Assembly (NCBI GenBank): GCA_036512955.1
Contig: DATBZX010000353.1
Span: forward strand, 1 to 39,282
From: DASRAA01 sp036512955
GTDB taxonomy: Bacteria; Acidobacteriota; Terriglobia; Terriglobales; Acidobacteriaceae
Direction of reading: 5' to 3'
DNA: 39,282 nt
The notes beneath the pieces were generated by a model. It was given only the letters and a program-made list of their open reading frames with translations. It ran no database searches and was not told the origin of the DNA. Below, in pieces: positions 24,356-32,984 of the stretch. How positions within the stretch are numbered: position 1 is the first letter of the stretch; each line of letters starts with the position of its first letter. The translations under genes and the position numbers were made by a program.

Positions 24356-26329
24356 ATGGAGTCCGTCACACGCGCGGGTGATACTGGATCTCCAGTATTG
24401 TTTGCCTCCCGGGATTTGCAGCTACTTATTTTCGGCGGAAAAGGTGGTGTCGGAAAGACCACCTGCGCGACGTCAGCGGCGCTGCGATTGGCCCAACGAG
24501 CGCCGCAGGAAACGTTCTTGCTGGTGTCGACCGATCCAGCTCACTCGCTCGCCGATTGCCTGGCAGGCTTGGTTCCACCGGGGAACCTGCAAGTGTTGGA
24601 ACTCGATCCGCAAGAATATCTGCTGGAGTTCAAGAAAAAGCACTCGGACAAATTGCGGGAGATCGCATCACGAGGGACCTTTCTGGATGACGATGAAATC
24701 AATCGTTTTTTAGATCTGTCATTGCCGGGTCTGGACGAACTCATGTCCTTTCTGGAGATATCCGCATGGGTGGAAAGGCGTGCTTACGGCTGCATCATTG
24801 TGGACACTGCGCCCAGTGGTCATACACTCCGACTGCTCGCCATGCCGCAATTCCTCCGGAAATGGATCGCCATGCTTGACACTCTGTTGGCCAAGCACCG
24901 CTATATGAGACAGACTTTCTCTCGCTCCCGCGAGCGCGATGAACTCGATGCATTTCTGGATGACCTCACGGACTCAGTAACGAGGATGGAATTCCTCCTC
25001 GAGGACTCACGTCGCTGCAGTTTTGTTCCCGTAATGCTGGCTGAGGAAATGAGCCTCTGTGAGACGATTTCGATCGTGAGGGAGGCGGACCGCCTCACGC
25101 TCCCCATAACTGACATCATCATCAATAAGCTATATTTGGAGAGCCCTTGTCTCGTTTGCCACGATGAATACTACCTGCAATCTAGTGTGCTGAACGAGGT
25201 GCTTCTCAACCCACGTCTGGCCCGGCTTGTTCTCTGGGGAGTGCCGCTGCATGCCGAGGAAATCCGAGGAAAAGATACGCTGGAGTCATTCTGGGAGGAT
25301 GCCCGCCAGATCCGTGAGTCTCCGCAGGCTATGCCGCGACCGAGACCATCTCCCCGGGTAGAAGTGAATGCCGGCCTTCCATCACCATCGCCGGAAACCA
25401 CGCTCCTGATTTTCGCGGGAAAGGGGGGAGTCGGGAAGACCACTTTGGCGTGTGCTACCGCCTTGCATCTGGCGAAGCACCCATCGGGACGCAAGGTGTT
25501 GCTGGTTTCCACAGGACCTTCGCACTCGCTATCAGCCTGTTTGGCCATGCCGATCGCTTCGCAACCGGAACACGTGCTCCCTGGTGTCACCGCCATCGAG
25601 ATTGATTCCGAGGCGGAACTCAGGGTACTGAAACAGCAGTACGCGGGCGATATAGAGAGATTTCTGGAGACACTCTCCGGTAATTTTGATTTGGCATTCG
25701 ATCGCGAAGTGCTGGAACGGACATTCGATCTTTCTCCACCAGGATTGGACGAAGTGATGGGCCTGACCCGAGTGATGGATCTTCTCGCGTCCGGCAAGTT
25801 CGACACATTGGTTCTCGATTCGGCGGCAACAGGCCATCTGATCAGGCTTCTGGAACTTCCCGAAATCATCGACCAGTGGCTGAAGGCATTCTTCAATCTA
25901 TTTTTGAAATACGAGCAGATTTTCAGGCTTACGGAGTTTTCCGAAAAGTTAGTGCTGTTATCGAAGAACCTGAAGAAGCTGCGGCGATTATTGAACAGTC
26001 CGGCTCAATCCGCGCTTTACGCCGTGAGCATTCCGACGAATATGGCCTTTGAGGAGACTCGCGACCTGTTGGCCGCCTGCGGGCGCCTAGGCGTCAATGT
26101 AGCCGGGATAATCCTCAATCTCGTAACCCCGCAAAGTGATTGTCGAATGTGTTCGGCACTGAACCAACGGGAATCGCTTATTCGTGACAAGTTCAGACAA
26201 AGGTTCCAAGGCGAGATCAGCACAGTTTATCGCCACGGCGAGATTCGGGGCCTTCACGGATTAGAGCAGCTAGGAGATGCCCTATATCAGTTCGGGCAAA
26301 TTGATAGGGAGGCCGCCTATGCGAACTGA
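24356..26329 (+). CDS. Tandem ArsA/Get3-like ATPase, 657 aa, with a degenerate second half
   Basis: Two fused copies of the ArsA/Get3 (TRC40) ATPase, a family that handles arsenite pumps or delivers hydrophobic membrane proteins. Half 1 has deviant Walker A GGKGGVGKTT (27-36), switch I STDPAHSL with catalytic Asp 60, and switch II DTAPSGH from 150. Half 2 has GKGGVGKTT (to 363), but its switch I reads STGPSHSL (Gly at 387 for Asp) and switch II reads DSAATGH (488), so it probably binds ATP without efficient hydrolysis. Each half has a CxxC (SPCLVC and CRMC) as in zinc-bridged Get3. Start ATG 24356, GGGGGA 6 nt upstream. It overlaps gvpS by 11 nt. There are no ars genes nearby. A chaperone role for hydrophobic GvpA-type proteins is inference. 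Confidence 0.9.
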   Translation: MESVTRAGDTGSPVLFASRDLQLLIFGGKGGVGKTTCATSAALRLAQRAPQETFLLVSTDPAHSLADCLAGLVPPGNLQVLELDPQEYLLEFKKKHSDKLREIASRGTFLDDDEINRFLDLSLPGLDELMSFLEISAWVERRAYGCIIVDTAPSGHTLRLLAMPQFLRKWIAMLDTLLAKHRYMRQTFSRSRERDELDAFLDDLTDSVTRMEFLLEDSRRCSFVPVMLAEEMSLCETISIVREADRLTLPITDIIINKLYLESPCLVCHDEYYLQSSVLNEVLLNPRLARLVLWGVPLHAEEIRGKDTLESFWEDARQIRESPQAMPRPRPSPRVEVNAGLPSPSPETTLLIFAGKGGVGKTTLACATALHLAKHPSGRKVLLVSTGPSHSLSACLAMPIASQPEHVLPGVTAIEIDSEAELRVLKQQYAGDIERFLETLSGNFDLAFDREVLERTFDLSPPGLDEVMGLTRVMDLLASGKFDTLVLDSAATGHLIRLLELPEIIDQWLKAFFNLFLKYEQIFRLTEFSEKLVLLSKNLKKLRRLLNSPAQSALYAVSIPTNMAFEETRDLLAACGRLGVNVAGIILNLVTPQSDCRMCSALNQRESLIRDKFRQRFQGEISTVYRHGEIRGLHGLEQLGDALYQFGQIDREAAYAN

Positions 26330-26606
26330 TACGAAGATCGCCAGCGGTTTAGCCATGGCTCCCCGGGTAGCGCTTGGTGACACTCAGCGGCCTTCGTTAT
26401 GCGAGGTGCTCGACCGGGTTTTGAACAAAGGGGCCGTGATTGACGGGGAAGCGACGATCTCGGTAGCTGGGGTTGACCTGGTTTACCTTGGGCTGCGGCT
26501 GGTGTTGACGTCTATCGAGACGGCGCGCCGTAGATCGCAGTGGGAAAGCTCTGAACTTGTCCAGGCGCTCGATAACAGGGAGGAACATCTGGATGGCATC
26601 CGCTGA
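26319..26606 (+). CDS. gvpS: GvpA-family minor protein, GvpS/GvpM type
   Basis: 95 aa with a GvpA-like core (SLCEVLDRVLNKGAVIDGE, then ISVAGVDLVYLGLRLVL-TSIE). The AGVDLVYLGLR variant is that of the S/M subfamily rather than of GvpA. An N-terminal extension of about 27 residues and a basic, polar C terminus flank the core. The ATG at 26319 lies inside the end of the ATPase gene, with AGGGAGG 6 nt upstream, and its stop overlaps gvpK. The order S-K-J repeats that of the Bacillus megaterium cluster. Confidence 0.85.
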   Translation: MRTDTKIASGLAMAPRVALGDTQRPSLCEVLDRVLNKGAVIDGEATISVAGVDLVYLGLRLVLTSIETARRRSQWESSELVQALDNREEHLDGIR

Positions 26607-26973
26607 AATAGCCCACATGGAGTCCGGGAGCCTGAGCACTTACGCTCAATTGATGAATGCTGGAACTCCTCCAGTGCTATCTGAATCAACTGAGAGCTTG
26701 CCTAGCCGATCGGGCCGGTTGAATTTCGATGTGAACAGCGCCAAGAACGGACTCGGACAACTGGTGCTGGCTCTGATTAAACTGCTGCACGAATTGCTGG
26801 AGCGTCAGGCCATCCGCCGCGTGGACGCGGGTTCACTGAGCGATCAGCAGACCGAGCGGCTGGGGCTTGCACTTATGCATCAGTCTCAGGAAATAGAACG
26901 GCTGAGGAAGGAATTCGGCTTGGAAGAAGAGGATCTCAATCTCGACTTGGGGCCACTCGGAAGGCTTCTCTAA
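26593..26973 (+). CDS. gvpK: Gas vesicle protein GvpK
   Basis: 126 aa. The GvpK core is clear: LNFDVNSAKNGLGQLVLALIKLLHELLERQAIRRV, then SLSDQQTERLGLALM and EIERLRKEFGLEEEDLNLDLGPLG at the end. GvpK is a conserved accessory protein needed for vesicle formation. The ATG at 26593 has GGGAGG about 9 nt upstream and overlaps the gvpS stop by 14 nt. The first 40 residues are a Ser-rich leader not shared by the family. Confidence 0.94.
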   Translation: MASAEIAHMESGSLSTYAQLMNAGTPPVLSESTESLPSRSGRLNFDVNSAKNGLGQLVLALIKLLHELLERQAIRRVDAGSLSDQQTERLGLALMHQSQEIERLRKEFGLEEEDLNLDLGPLGRLL

Positions 26974-26982
26974 GGAAACATC

Positions 26983-27306
26983 ATGATACAGCAGCATTCC
27001 CTATCACATGCGGTTGAGTCTTCTACGCTGGCGGATGTGCTTGAGCGGGTCCTCGACAAAGGAATAGTAATCGCCGGCGACATCAGGGTGAAGCTGGTTG
27101 ACATCGAGTTGCTGTCAATTCAGATTCGACTTGTGATTTGCTCAGTGGACAAGGCGAAAGAGATGGGTATGGATTGGTGGGTGAATAACCCCATATTTCG
27201 GCAGGAGAAGCAATCGGAGATTGCATCAGCTTCTCTCGCGAGACTCGAGGAGAGGCTGGCCTCGTTGGAAGTATCCTTTAATAAAGCAGCGGCACAAGTC
27301 AGCTGA
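26983..27306 (+). CDS. gvpJ: GvpA-family minor shell protein, GvpJ type
   Basis: 107 aa with a GvpA-like core (TLADVLERVLDKGIVIAGDI, VDIELLSIQIRLVICSVDKAKEMGMDWW). The DWW-containing stretch after the second helix and the C-terminal coiled segment (ASLARLEERLASLEVSF) are the J-type hallmark. Ten nt after gvpK, with AAGGAAAC as ribosome site. GvpJ-type proteins are thought to cap or nucleate the vesicle. It is the last gene of the locus. Confidence 0.88.
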   Translation: MIQQHSLSHAVESSTLADVLERVLDKGIVIAGDIRVKLVDIELLSIQIRLVICSVDKAKEMGMDWWVNNPIFRQEKQSEIASASLARLEERLASLEVSFNKAAAQVS

Positions 27307-27938
27307 AGAACAGGCTGATCTGTCGCTTGTAAGTGGACTTCCTGGGCCAGAGGGATGTTGACCCAAACGGCCTGACCGTCGGGCCGGCTCGGAACAGTGA
27401 TCTGCGCCGGGGTGCTTAACTGGGTATTCCGGTGAAGGTGAACATCGAGTCCGGAGGGAAGCCGAACGGCGTTCCGGAGCGAAGGTGAACAGCAGTCGGA
27501 GTGAAGCGACGCTGATATGGTGATTTTGGAATAAGTGTTCGGAATCGTCACGCGAAATTGTCCGGAGCGAAGCGGAGGCGGCTCGGCGGGGATTGGCGGT
27601 GCAGAGGAAAGGGGCGCCAGCCCCTTTCGTTGTAGAAGAAAGGATCATGGGCCGCTCCCCCTCATAAGCGCCACCTTAAAACCCTGCGGGCTTGAATTGG
27701 CGTGCCAACCTCCCGGAACCCGGTTTGTACTAAGGTTTCCAGACAGCGAGACGAATAGGTTTCGCCGACAATTCTGTCCTGGACGGATTGGGTGCGAGTT
27801 GGTGATCTCGACACCTATCTTGATTTGCAGACAGAGATCATGGCAACGTGCCATCAATTCGGCGAGTCGCGGTCGCACGTCATGAGCCTGCCGTACCTGA
27901 TGTTGGAAAGGAAAATATTCCGCCGGGCACAGCTGACG
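27307..27938. other. Convergent intergenic region with degenerate repeats, possible IS remnant
   Basis: No supported gene. Between about 27420 and 27580 the sequence repeats short units of the type TTCCGG-n-GAAGGTGAACA and contains GGAATAAGTGTTCGGAAT, which reminds me of the terminal repeats of IS21-family elements; no transposase is left. Several short frames in both directions have no recognisable content. A strong hairpin lies at 27607-27628. The region separates the gas vesicle locus from the oppositely oriented sensor kinase. Confidence 0.4.
27607..27628. terminator. Perfect hairpin GAAAGGGGC-gcca-GCCCCTTTC
   Basis: Nine-bp perfect stem with a 4-nt loop in the space between the 3' ends of the gas vesicle operon and the sensor kinase gene. 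It is well placed as a bidirectional terminator, though the U tract is short (TTTCGTTGT), and it could also be a REP-type palindrome. Confidence 0.45.
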
Positions 27939-30900
27939 TCAGCGGTCCGGAATGTCGCGGAGCTTGCGCCCAAGCACGTCAAAACCAAACGGCTTCTGGA
28001 GGAAATTCATTTCGGCGTCTATATTCGTACCACCTGCTATTCCTCGATCGATGTAACCAGAAATGTATAGCACCCCCATTTCGGGGCGTGTAGCCGTTAG
28101 CCGTTTGGCCAGGTCCCGGCCATTCATCTCAGGCATGATCATGTCGGTTAAGAGCAAGTGAATTCGTTTACTCTGTTCCTGGGCAATCTCAAGTGCAGTG
28201 CTGGGATTGTTTGCCTCAAGCACGGTGTACCCCTGAGCTCGAAGAAAGTGAGAAATCGCCTCGCGGACACCCGGCTCATCCTCAACCAGCAAGATTGTCT
28301 CCGAACCACGGTAGCTTTTCGGAGAAACCCTGGTCGCCGAAATGATTGTTTCCTTCTCCTCGATACGTGGCAGGTAGATTTTGAACGTCGTGCCCTGTCC
28401 CGGCTCGCTATCCACCCAGATGAAGCCTCCGCTCTGCTTCACGACACCGTACACAATGGAGAGGCCCAGTCCTGTGCCTTTATTGACATCCTTCGTCGTG
28501 AAGAACGGCTCAAAAAGGTGTGCCCGGGTCTCTCGATCCATGCCGATACCGTTGTCGGCCACGGATAGCAACACAAAAGAGCCCGGCTTGGCCTCAATGC
28601 CGTACTCCCGCCCATGCTTGTCGTCCCATTCGGCGTTTGCAGTTTCAATCGTCAACCTTCCACCCTCAGGCATCGCATCGCGAGCATTGACCACTAGATT
28701 CATAACGACCTGTTGTATCTGCGAGGCGTCGGCCATCACGCGGCCCAGGCCGTTACCGGGAATGATTTCCAAATCAATGTCTTCGCCAATGAGGCGAGGC
28801 AACATCTTGCCCAGGTCAGCCAGGATGCTGTTCAGGTCTAGCACCTCGGGCGCCAGGATTTGCTTCCGACTGAAAGCCAGCAATTGGTGAGTGAGCGATG
28901 CGGCGCGATTAGCCGCGCTAAGAATCGCCTCGATCATTGGACGCAGCCGTTCATCGCTTCCCAGTTGCTCCTTCAACAAATCACCATAACCGGTGATTAT
29001 CATTAGTATGTTGTTGAAGTCATGGGCGACACCACCCGAAAGTCGACCGACGGCTTCCATTTTTTGCGCTTGGCGAAATTGTGCCTCGAGTTGGCGACTT
29101 TCCGTAACGTCCCGAATGACACCGATAGACCGAACAGGCTGTCCACTAGCATCGAATTCTGCCTGGGCGGAGATTTCAATCCAACGAAGCTCGCCGTCGG
29201 GCCGAATGATCCGGTAGGTGACCTGAATTGGCTTTCCAGCGAGCAGGAGAACGATTTGTTCTTCGACTCGCGACCGGTCATCCGGGTGGGTGAATCGAGC
29301 CGCGTCTTCAAAGCTAGGCTGAGGACTGTCGGCAGGAACACCGAAGATGTCAAAGATTTCGAGCGACCAAGTCACCACGCGCTCTGGGAGTTGCAATTCC
29401 CATACGCCCATGGCCGCCACTCGCACAGCCAACCGCAGCCGCTCTTCGCTTATGCGTAGGGTTTCTTGCACCCGTTTGCGCTCGGTAATATCTTCGGTGA
29501 AGATGACGATCCCGCCAATCTCGCCCCGCGGGTCGTGCCATGGCCGCACTTGCCACGCCACCGACTGCACCGTACCGTCAACCCGTTCGAAGCAGTCGTC
29601 GTCTTCCCGCAGCACCTCGCCCGCCAGTCCGCGGCGATGCGCCGCCTGCCATCGCTCGGGAAGCTCGCGAAAGACCTCGTAGTGCGACACGCCGCGCAGC
29701 TCGCGATCGCCCAGGCCATGGTCGGCCCGCCAGCGGCGGCTCACGCTCAGGTAACGCATTTCACGGTCAAACATCGCCAACGCCGCTGGCGCATACTCGA
29801 CGAAAAGTCGGAGCTGCTCCTCGCGTTCCTGCAGATCCGCCTCCGCCCGCTTGCGCTCGGTAATGTCGCTGGTGGAAACGAACGCGAGCTCCTCGCCGTG
29901 GGCGCTGTGGATGAGCCAGCCGGAATACGCGAGGATTTTCTCCCAGCCCTGGTCGCGCCGGCGTATCCGTACCTCCCAATCGCGCAGCACTTCGCCGCGC
30001 TGCACACGGCTCATCGGCCAGTCCGCGACCGGCAACAGGTGATCGTCGTCGAGGGGCCGAACTTCAAACGTGTCGGTAAACTCGGCAAGCTTGCGCCGGC
30101 ACTCCTCCACGCTCGCGTAGCCGCTCGTCCACGGTGATGATCGCGTCCATCGCCGAGCCGACGATGCCAGCCAGCCGCTGTTGACTCTCGATCAGCGCTT
30201 CCTCGGTTCGCTTCTGCTCGTCCACGTCTGTATTAGTCCCGAACCAGCGAAGCACCTTACCGGATGCGTCCTTGATCGGGGACACGCGGGTTAGAAAGGC
30301 TCGATACTCTCCGTGCGCGCTTCGCAGCGGGAAAACCATCTCGAAGGGCTCACTCGTAGCAATGGAAGCCTGCCAGCGCTCCATCACCATGGGCAACTCG
30401 GCTGGGTCATGCACCGACTGCCAGCCCCAGCCTTCCATCTGCTGCGGTGTCGTTCCCGTGTAGTCGTACCAGCCCTGGTTGTACCAGAAGATCCAGCCGT
30501 CCGGGTTTGCCATCCACGCCAACTGCGGCATCGCGTTGGCCATCGTTCGAAATTGATCTTCACTGCCCCGCAATCGTTCTTCGGCCTTCCTGTGTTCGGT
30601 GAGGTCATGATCAGATTCAAGCCTGGTGAGGCCGTGACGACCGATCTGCCGCAGCGTCCACGAACTCGCAATGAAGGCTGCAGAGCCGTCCTTTCTAGTG
30701 CGCTTCAGTTCTCCACTCCATTGCCCAACACTTGTCAGTTGGCGCTTGATCTCCTCATCGGTTCCGGTAATACCGAATGCAAGAGTTCAGTTATGCGCTG
30801 TCCTATCGCCTCCTCTCCGTTCCAGCCGTAAATGGCTTTCGCTCCTTTGTTCCAGTAAGTAATTCGATCGTCCTCGTCGCACATAATGACAGGCGTAGCC

Positions 30901-31315
30901 GCCATGTCGAGGAGTAGACGCTGTGTTTGGATCTGGCCTTCTGCAGCTTTTCGTCTGGTATCGACAAGCCAACAAATAAATCCAAATGAAAGGCAGAAAT
31001 AGCTGCCGCGAGCCAGACTGGCGAGATCAAAGGAGAATTGTCCGTAAGGGGGCTGAAACAAGTGGTTGACCAGGAGCGCTGAAAGGAACGTGGACGCCAG
31101 ACCGGGTCCAAGCCCCCGTATATCAGCGAAATCAGGATTGCAGCATAGAAGAATAGATACGCCGAATGATAGGTCGCCGGACGGAACCACAGTCCCACCA
31201 GAGCACTCAGCCCGACCAACAACACTGCTACCCCGTACCTGACGAGTGCAGGAGGTTGTACCCGGGGCGATAGACCGCTAAGCGAGAGGTAGAACCGGTC
31301 GTGCAGGCTTACCAC
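27939..31315 (-). pseudogene. Hybrid multi-PAS sensor histidine kinase with frameshifts and an internal deletion
   Basis: Read across three disrupted frames, this is one gene. At the 5' end lies a DUF4118-type membrane region (ALVRYGVAVLLVGLSALVGLWF, YLFFYAAILISLIYGG). Then come a PAS domain (MAATPVIMCDEDDRITYW), a PAS domain (PQLAWMANPDGWIFWYNQGW), remnants of others (GSAMDAIITVDE; SVEECRRKLAEF), two full PAS domains, the HisKA box GGVAHDFNN, HATPase and a C-terminal receiver (LLTDMIMPEMNG). Breaks: a missing G in the GGGGG run near 31113-31117, a shift near 30760 (LPEP to EEIKRQL), and near 30125 a jump from TVDE into the middle of another PAS, which looks like a deletion. The downstream ~720 codons (27939-30110) are open and could still make a soluble kinase. 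Confidence 0.8.
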
Positions 31316-32098
31316 TTACCCCTTCATCTGGTCCCGGTCAGAAAATGGCGTTCTTGTGTCCTTTGACCAACTCTCTCGCCACTTCTGCCCGCAGAGAACC
31401 ATATTCCACAGGTCGTCGTCGGAATGAACACGATTCATGACCTCACTCAAGCAGGTAAATCTGTTGGTCGCGAGGCTTGTCCGTCGCAAAACCAGAACGC
31501 TGCTCGAATGTCTTTTCTTGCAATATCACCGACTTCATATCAGGGTCTGTTGTGGCACCGTGGGACCCGGCCAGTTCACTTATATGCCAGGTCGGAAAGG
31601 TCCGCTGGACAATAATGCTCAACGGATCGGTGCGAGCCAGAAAACCTCGTCCCTTTCGATTTGTCGTTCTTCGATAGGTCCATCCGTCGCGCATCATGGC
31701 GCCATCGACCACCAGCAGATTCATGACCAGTCCGATAATGTTGCAGGCGTGCTCGGCATCCTGGCGGCGTTGCTCAGCTTCAGGTCTTTCCTGCTCAAAA
31801 AGCGATCTTGCGATATGGGATATTTGGGAGATGGAACACGCCAATCGCTTCGACCATTTAGCACAATCCCCATTGTCAGTTTTGGGTCGTAAATGGGATC
31901 TCTCCGGGGTAGTGTCGGTGCGCCACGATTGTTGGTTATGGCGGTATCTTCGAACGTGGAGCCGGGTCCCTGACGCAGCCATGGGACCTGTGGTCTTAAA
32001 TCCACTGTGGCCAGAACAAGCGTTAATTTCCGTTATTCACCACTAATTGGCGGTGCCCAGAACCGATCCTGCGCGTCTCTCAGCGAAAGTTCATTGGC
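31316..32098. other. Intergenic, no supported gene
   Basis: About 780 nt of lower GC than the surroundings. The longest frame (31443-31982, minus, 179 codons) has no recognisable domain, poor composition for a protein of this genome and no good ribosome site, so I leave it out. Possibly decayed DNA belonging with the damaged kinase gene. Confidence 0.45.
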
Positions 32099-32533
32099 TC
32101 ATTGCCCAGCGCGTTTGACGAAGTAGCCCGACACCTTCCAGTTGCCAGCTTTTTCCAGCATTGGCGTCACGGTTTCGATCATGCCGGATGCGCGGTCGAA
32201 CTTCGTCTCGTACTGGATGATCAAGTATTCCCCCGCCGGGGCGTTGGGAAGTTTGGTGGTGTAAGTCGCACTTTTCAGTTGGCGCGACTCGACTTTACCC
32301 AGGGGGGCCCGAGCCGTGTCCAGCGCGTTTTTCCACTGCTCTTTCGAAATGGCTCCACGGAAGAAGCTCGATGCTTGAAACCAACTTTCTGCATACTGGC
32401 CGGAGTCGATTAGCGTCAGCCATTGCGTAGCGGCGTTCGTGGCTGCCTTTTCCTTTTCGTCGGCGGAGTAGGCAACTCCCACGAACGCCGACAGCACACA
32501 CATCAGGGCGAGCAAACTCACATATCGTTTCAC
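32099..32533 (-). CDS. DUF4019-type secreted protein
   Basis: 144 aa. The N terminus (VKRYVSLLALMCVLSAFVGVAYSADE) is a clear signal peptide. The mature part fits DUF4019: AATQWLTLIDSGQYAESWFQASSFFRG, KEQWKNALDTARAPLGKVESRQLKSA, GEYLIIQYETKF and WKVSGYFVK. Function unknown; the family is periplasmic or secreted. The start was placed at GTG 32533, with GAGG 7 nt upstream and the signal peptide directly after it; an in-frame upstream extension would add 30 residues and overlap the neighbour gene. Confidence 0.85.
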   Translation of the reverse strand: MKRYVSLLALMCVLSAFVGVAYSADEKEKAATNAATQWLTLIDSGQYAESWFQASSFFRGAISKEQWKNALDTARAPLGKVESRQLKSATYTTKLPNAPAGEYLIIQYETKFDRASGMIETVTPMLEKAGNWKVSGYFVKRAGQ

Positions 32534-32585
32534 TCTATACCTCACTGAAGAAGACTTCGACACCAGCGGGCCGGAGAAAATCCCA

Positions 32586-32810
32586 CTAATCCGAACGGTC
32601 GGGATGCTCGGTCCAATCGTCATCGTCGATGGTCTTCGACCGTGAAGGCCTCATCTTGGCCGCTGCATTGCAGGCTATCTCGGCCGCCTCGCGGGCGATT
32701 TCCAGGTTGTTATATTCGAACTGCCCTTCGACATGGACCTTGCCGCCAAGCGCCGGCTTCCGTTTCGCTTCCTCTTCTTCCGTCATCGTGACATGAACGA
32801 CATAAGACAT
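32586..32810 (-). CDS. Small hypothetical protein, 74 aa
   Basis: Unrecognised. Begins SYVVHVTMTEEEEAKRKPALGG, then EGQFEYNNLEIAREAAEIACNAAAKMR, and ends in an acidic tail (DDDDWTEHPDRSD). No signal peptide, soluble, one Cys. The ATG at 32810 has GAGGAGAG about 6 nt upstream, which makes it a credible gene. It lies 52 nt upstream of the DUF4019 gene on the same strand and downstream of hoxH. Confidence 0.65.
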   Translation of the reverse strand: MSYVVHVTMTEEEEAKRKPALGGKVHVEGQFEYNNLEIAREAAEIACNAAAKMRPSRSKTIDDDDWTEHPDRSD

Positions 32811-32984
32811 GGATGCTCTCCTCAATCAATCAGTATTGGTTGGTGCTTGCCAGATACAACAACCATACCTGCCATAAGTACGGTAAAAGTGCGTACGGTG
32901 CAGACGCTTTGCGATGGCCCTGGCCGCCATACTCTTATAAATTCTCCATTACAAAAACCTATCAATTTCCAGCGCAATCCGATT

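Noticed and set aside
24356..26329. Arsenite efflux ATPase (arsA) as the function
   Set aside because: No arsB, arsC, arsD or arsR nearby, the gene overlaps gvpS, and the second half lacks the switch I Asp; the gas vesicle context is the better guide.
27120..27648. Minus-strand frames overlapping the end of gvpJ
   Set aside because: Overlap a clear gene and the degenerate repeat region; no family recognised.
31443..31982. 179-codon minus-strand frame in the gap after the sensor kinase
   Set aside because: No domain, no good ribosome site, composition unlike the neighbouring genes; treated as non-coding.
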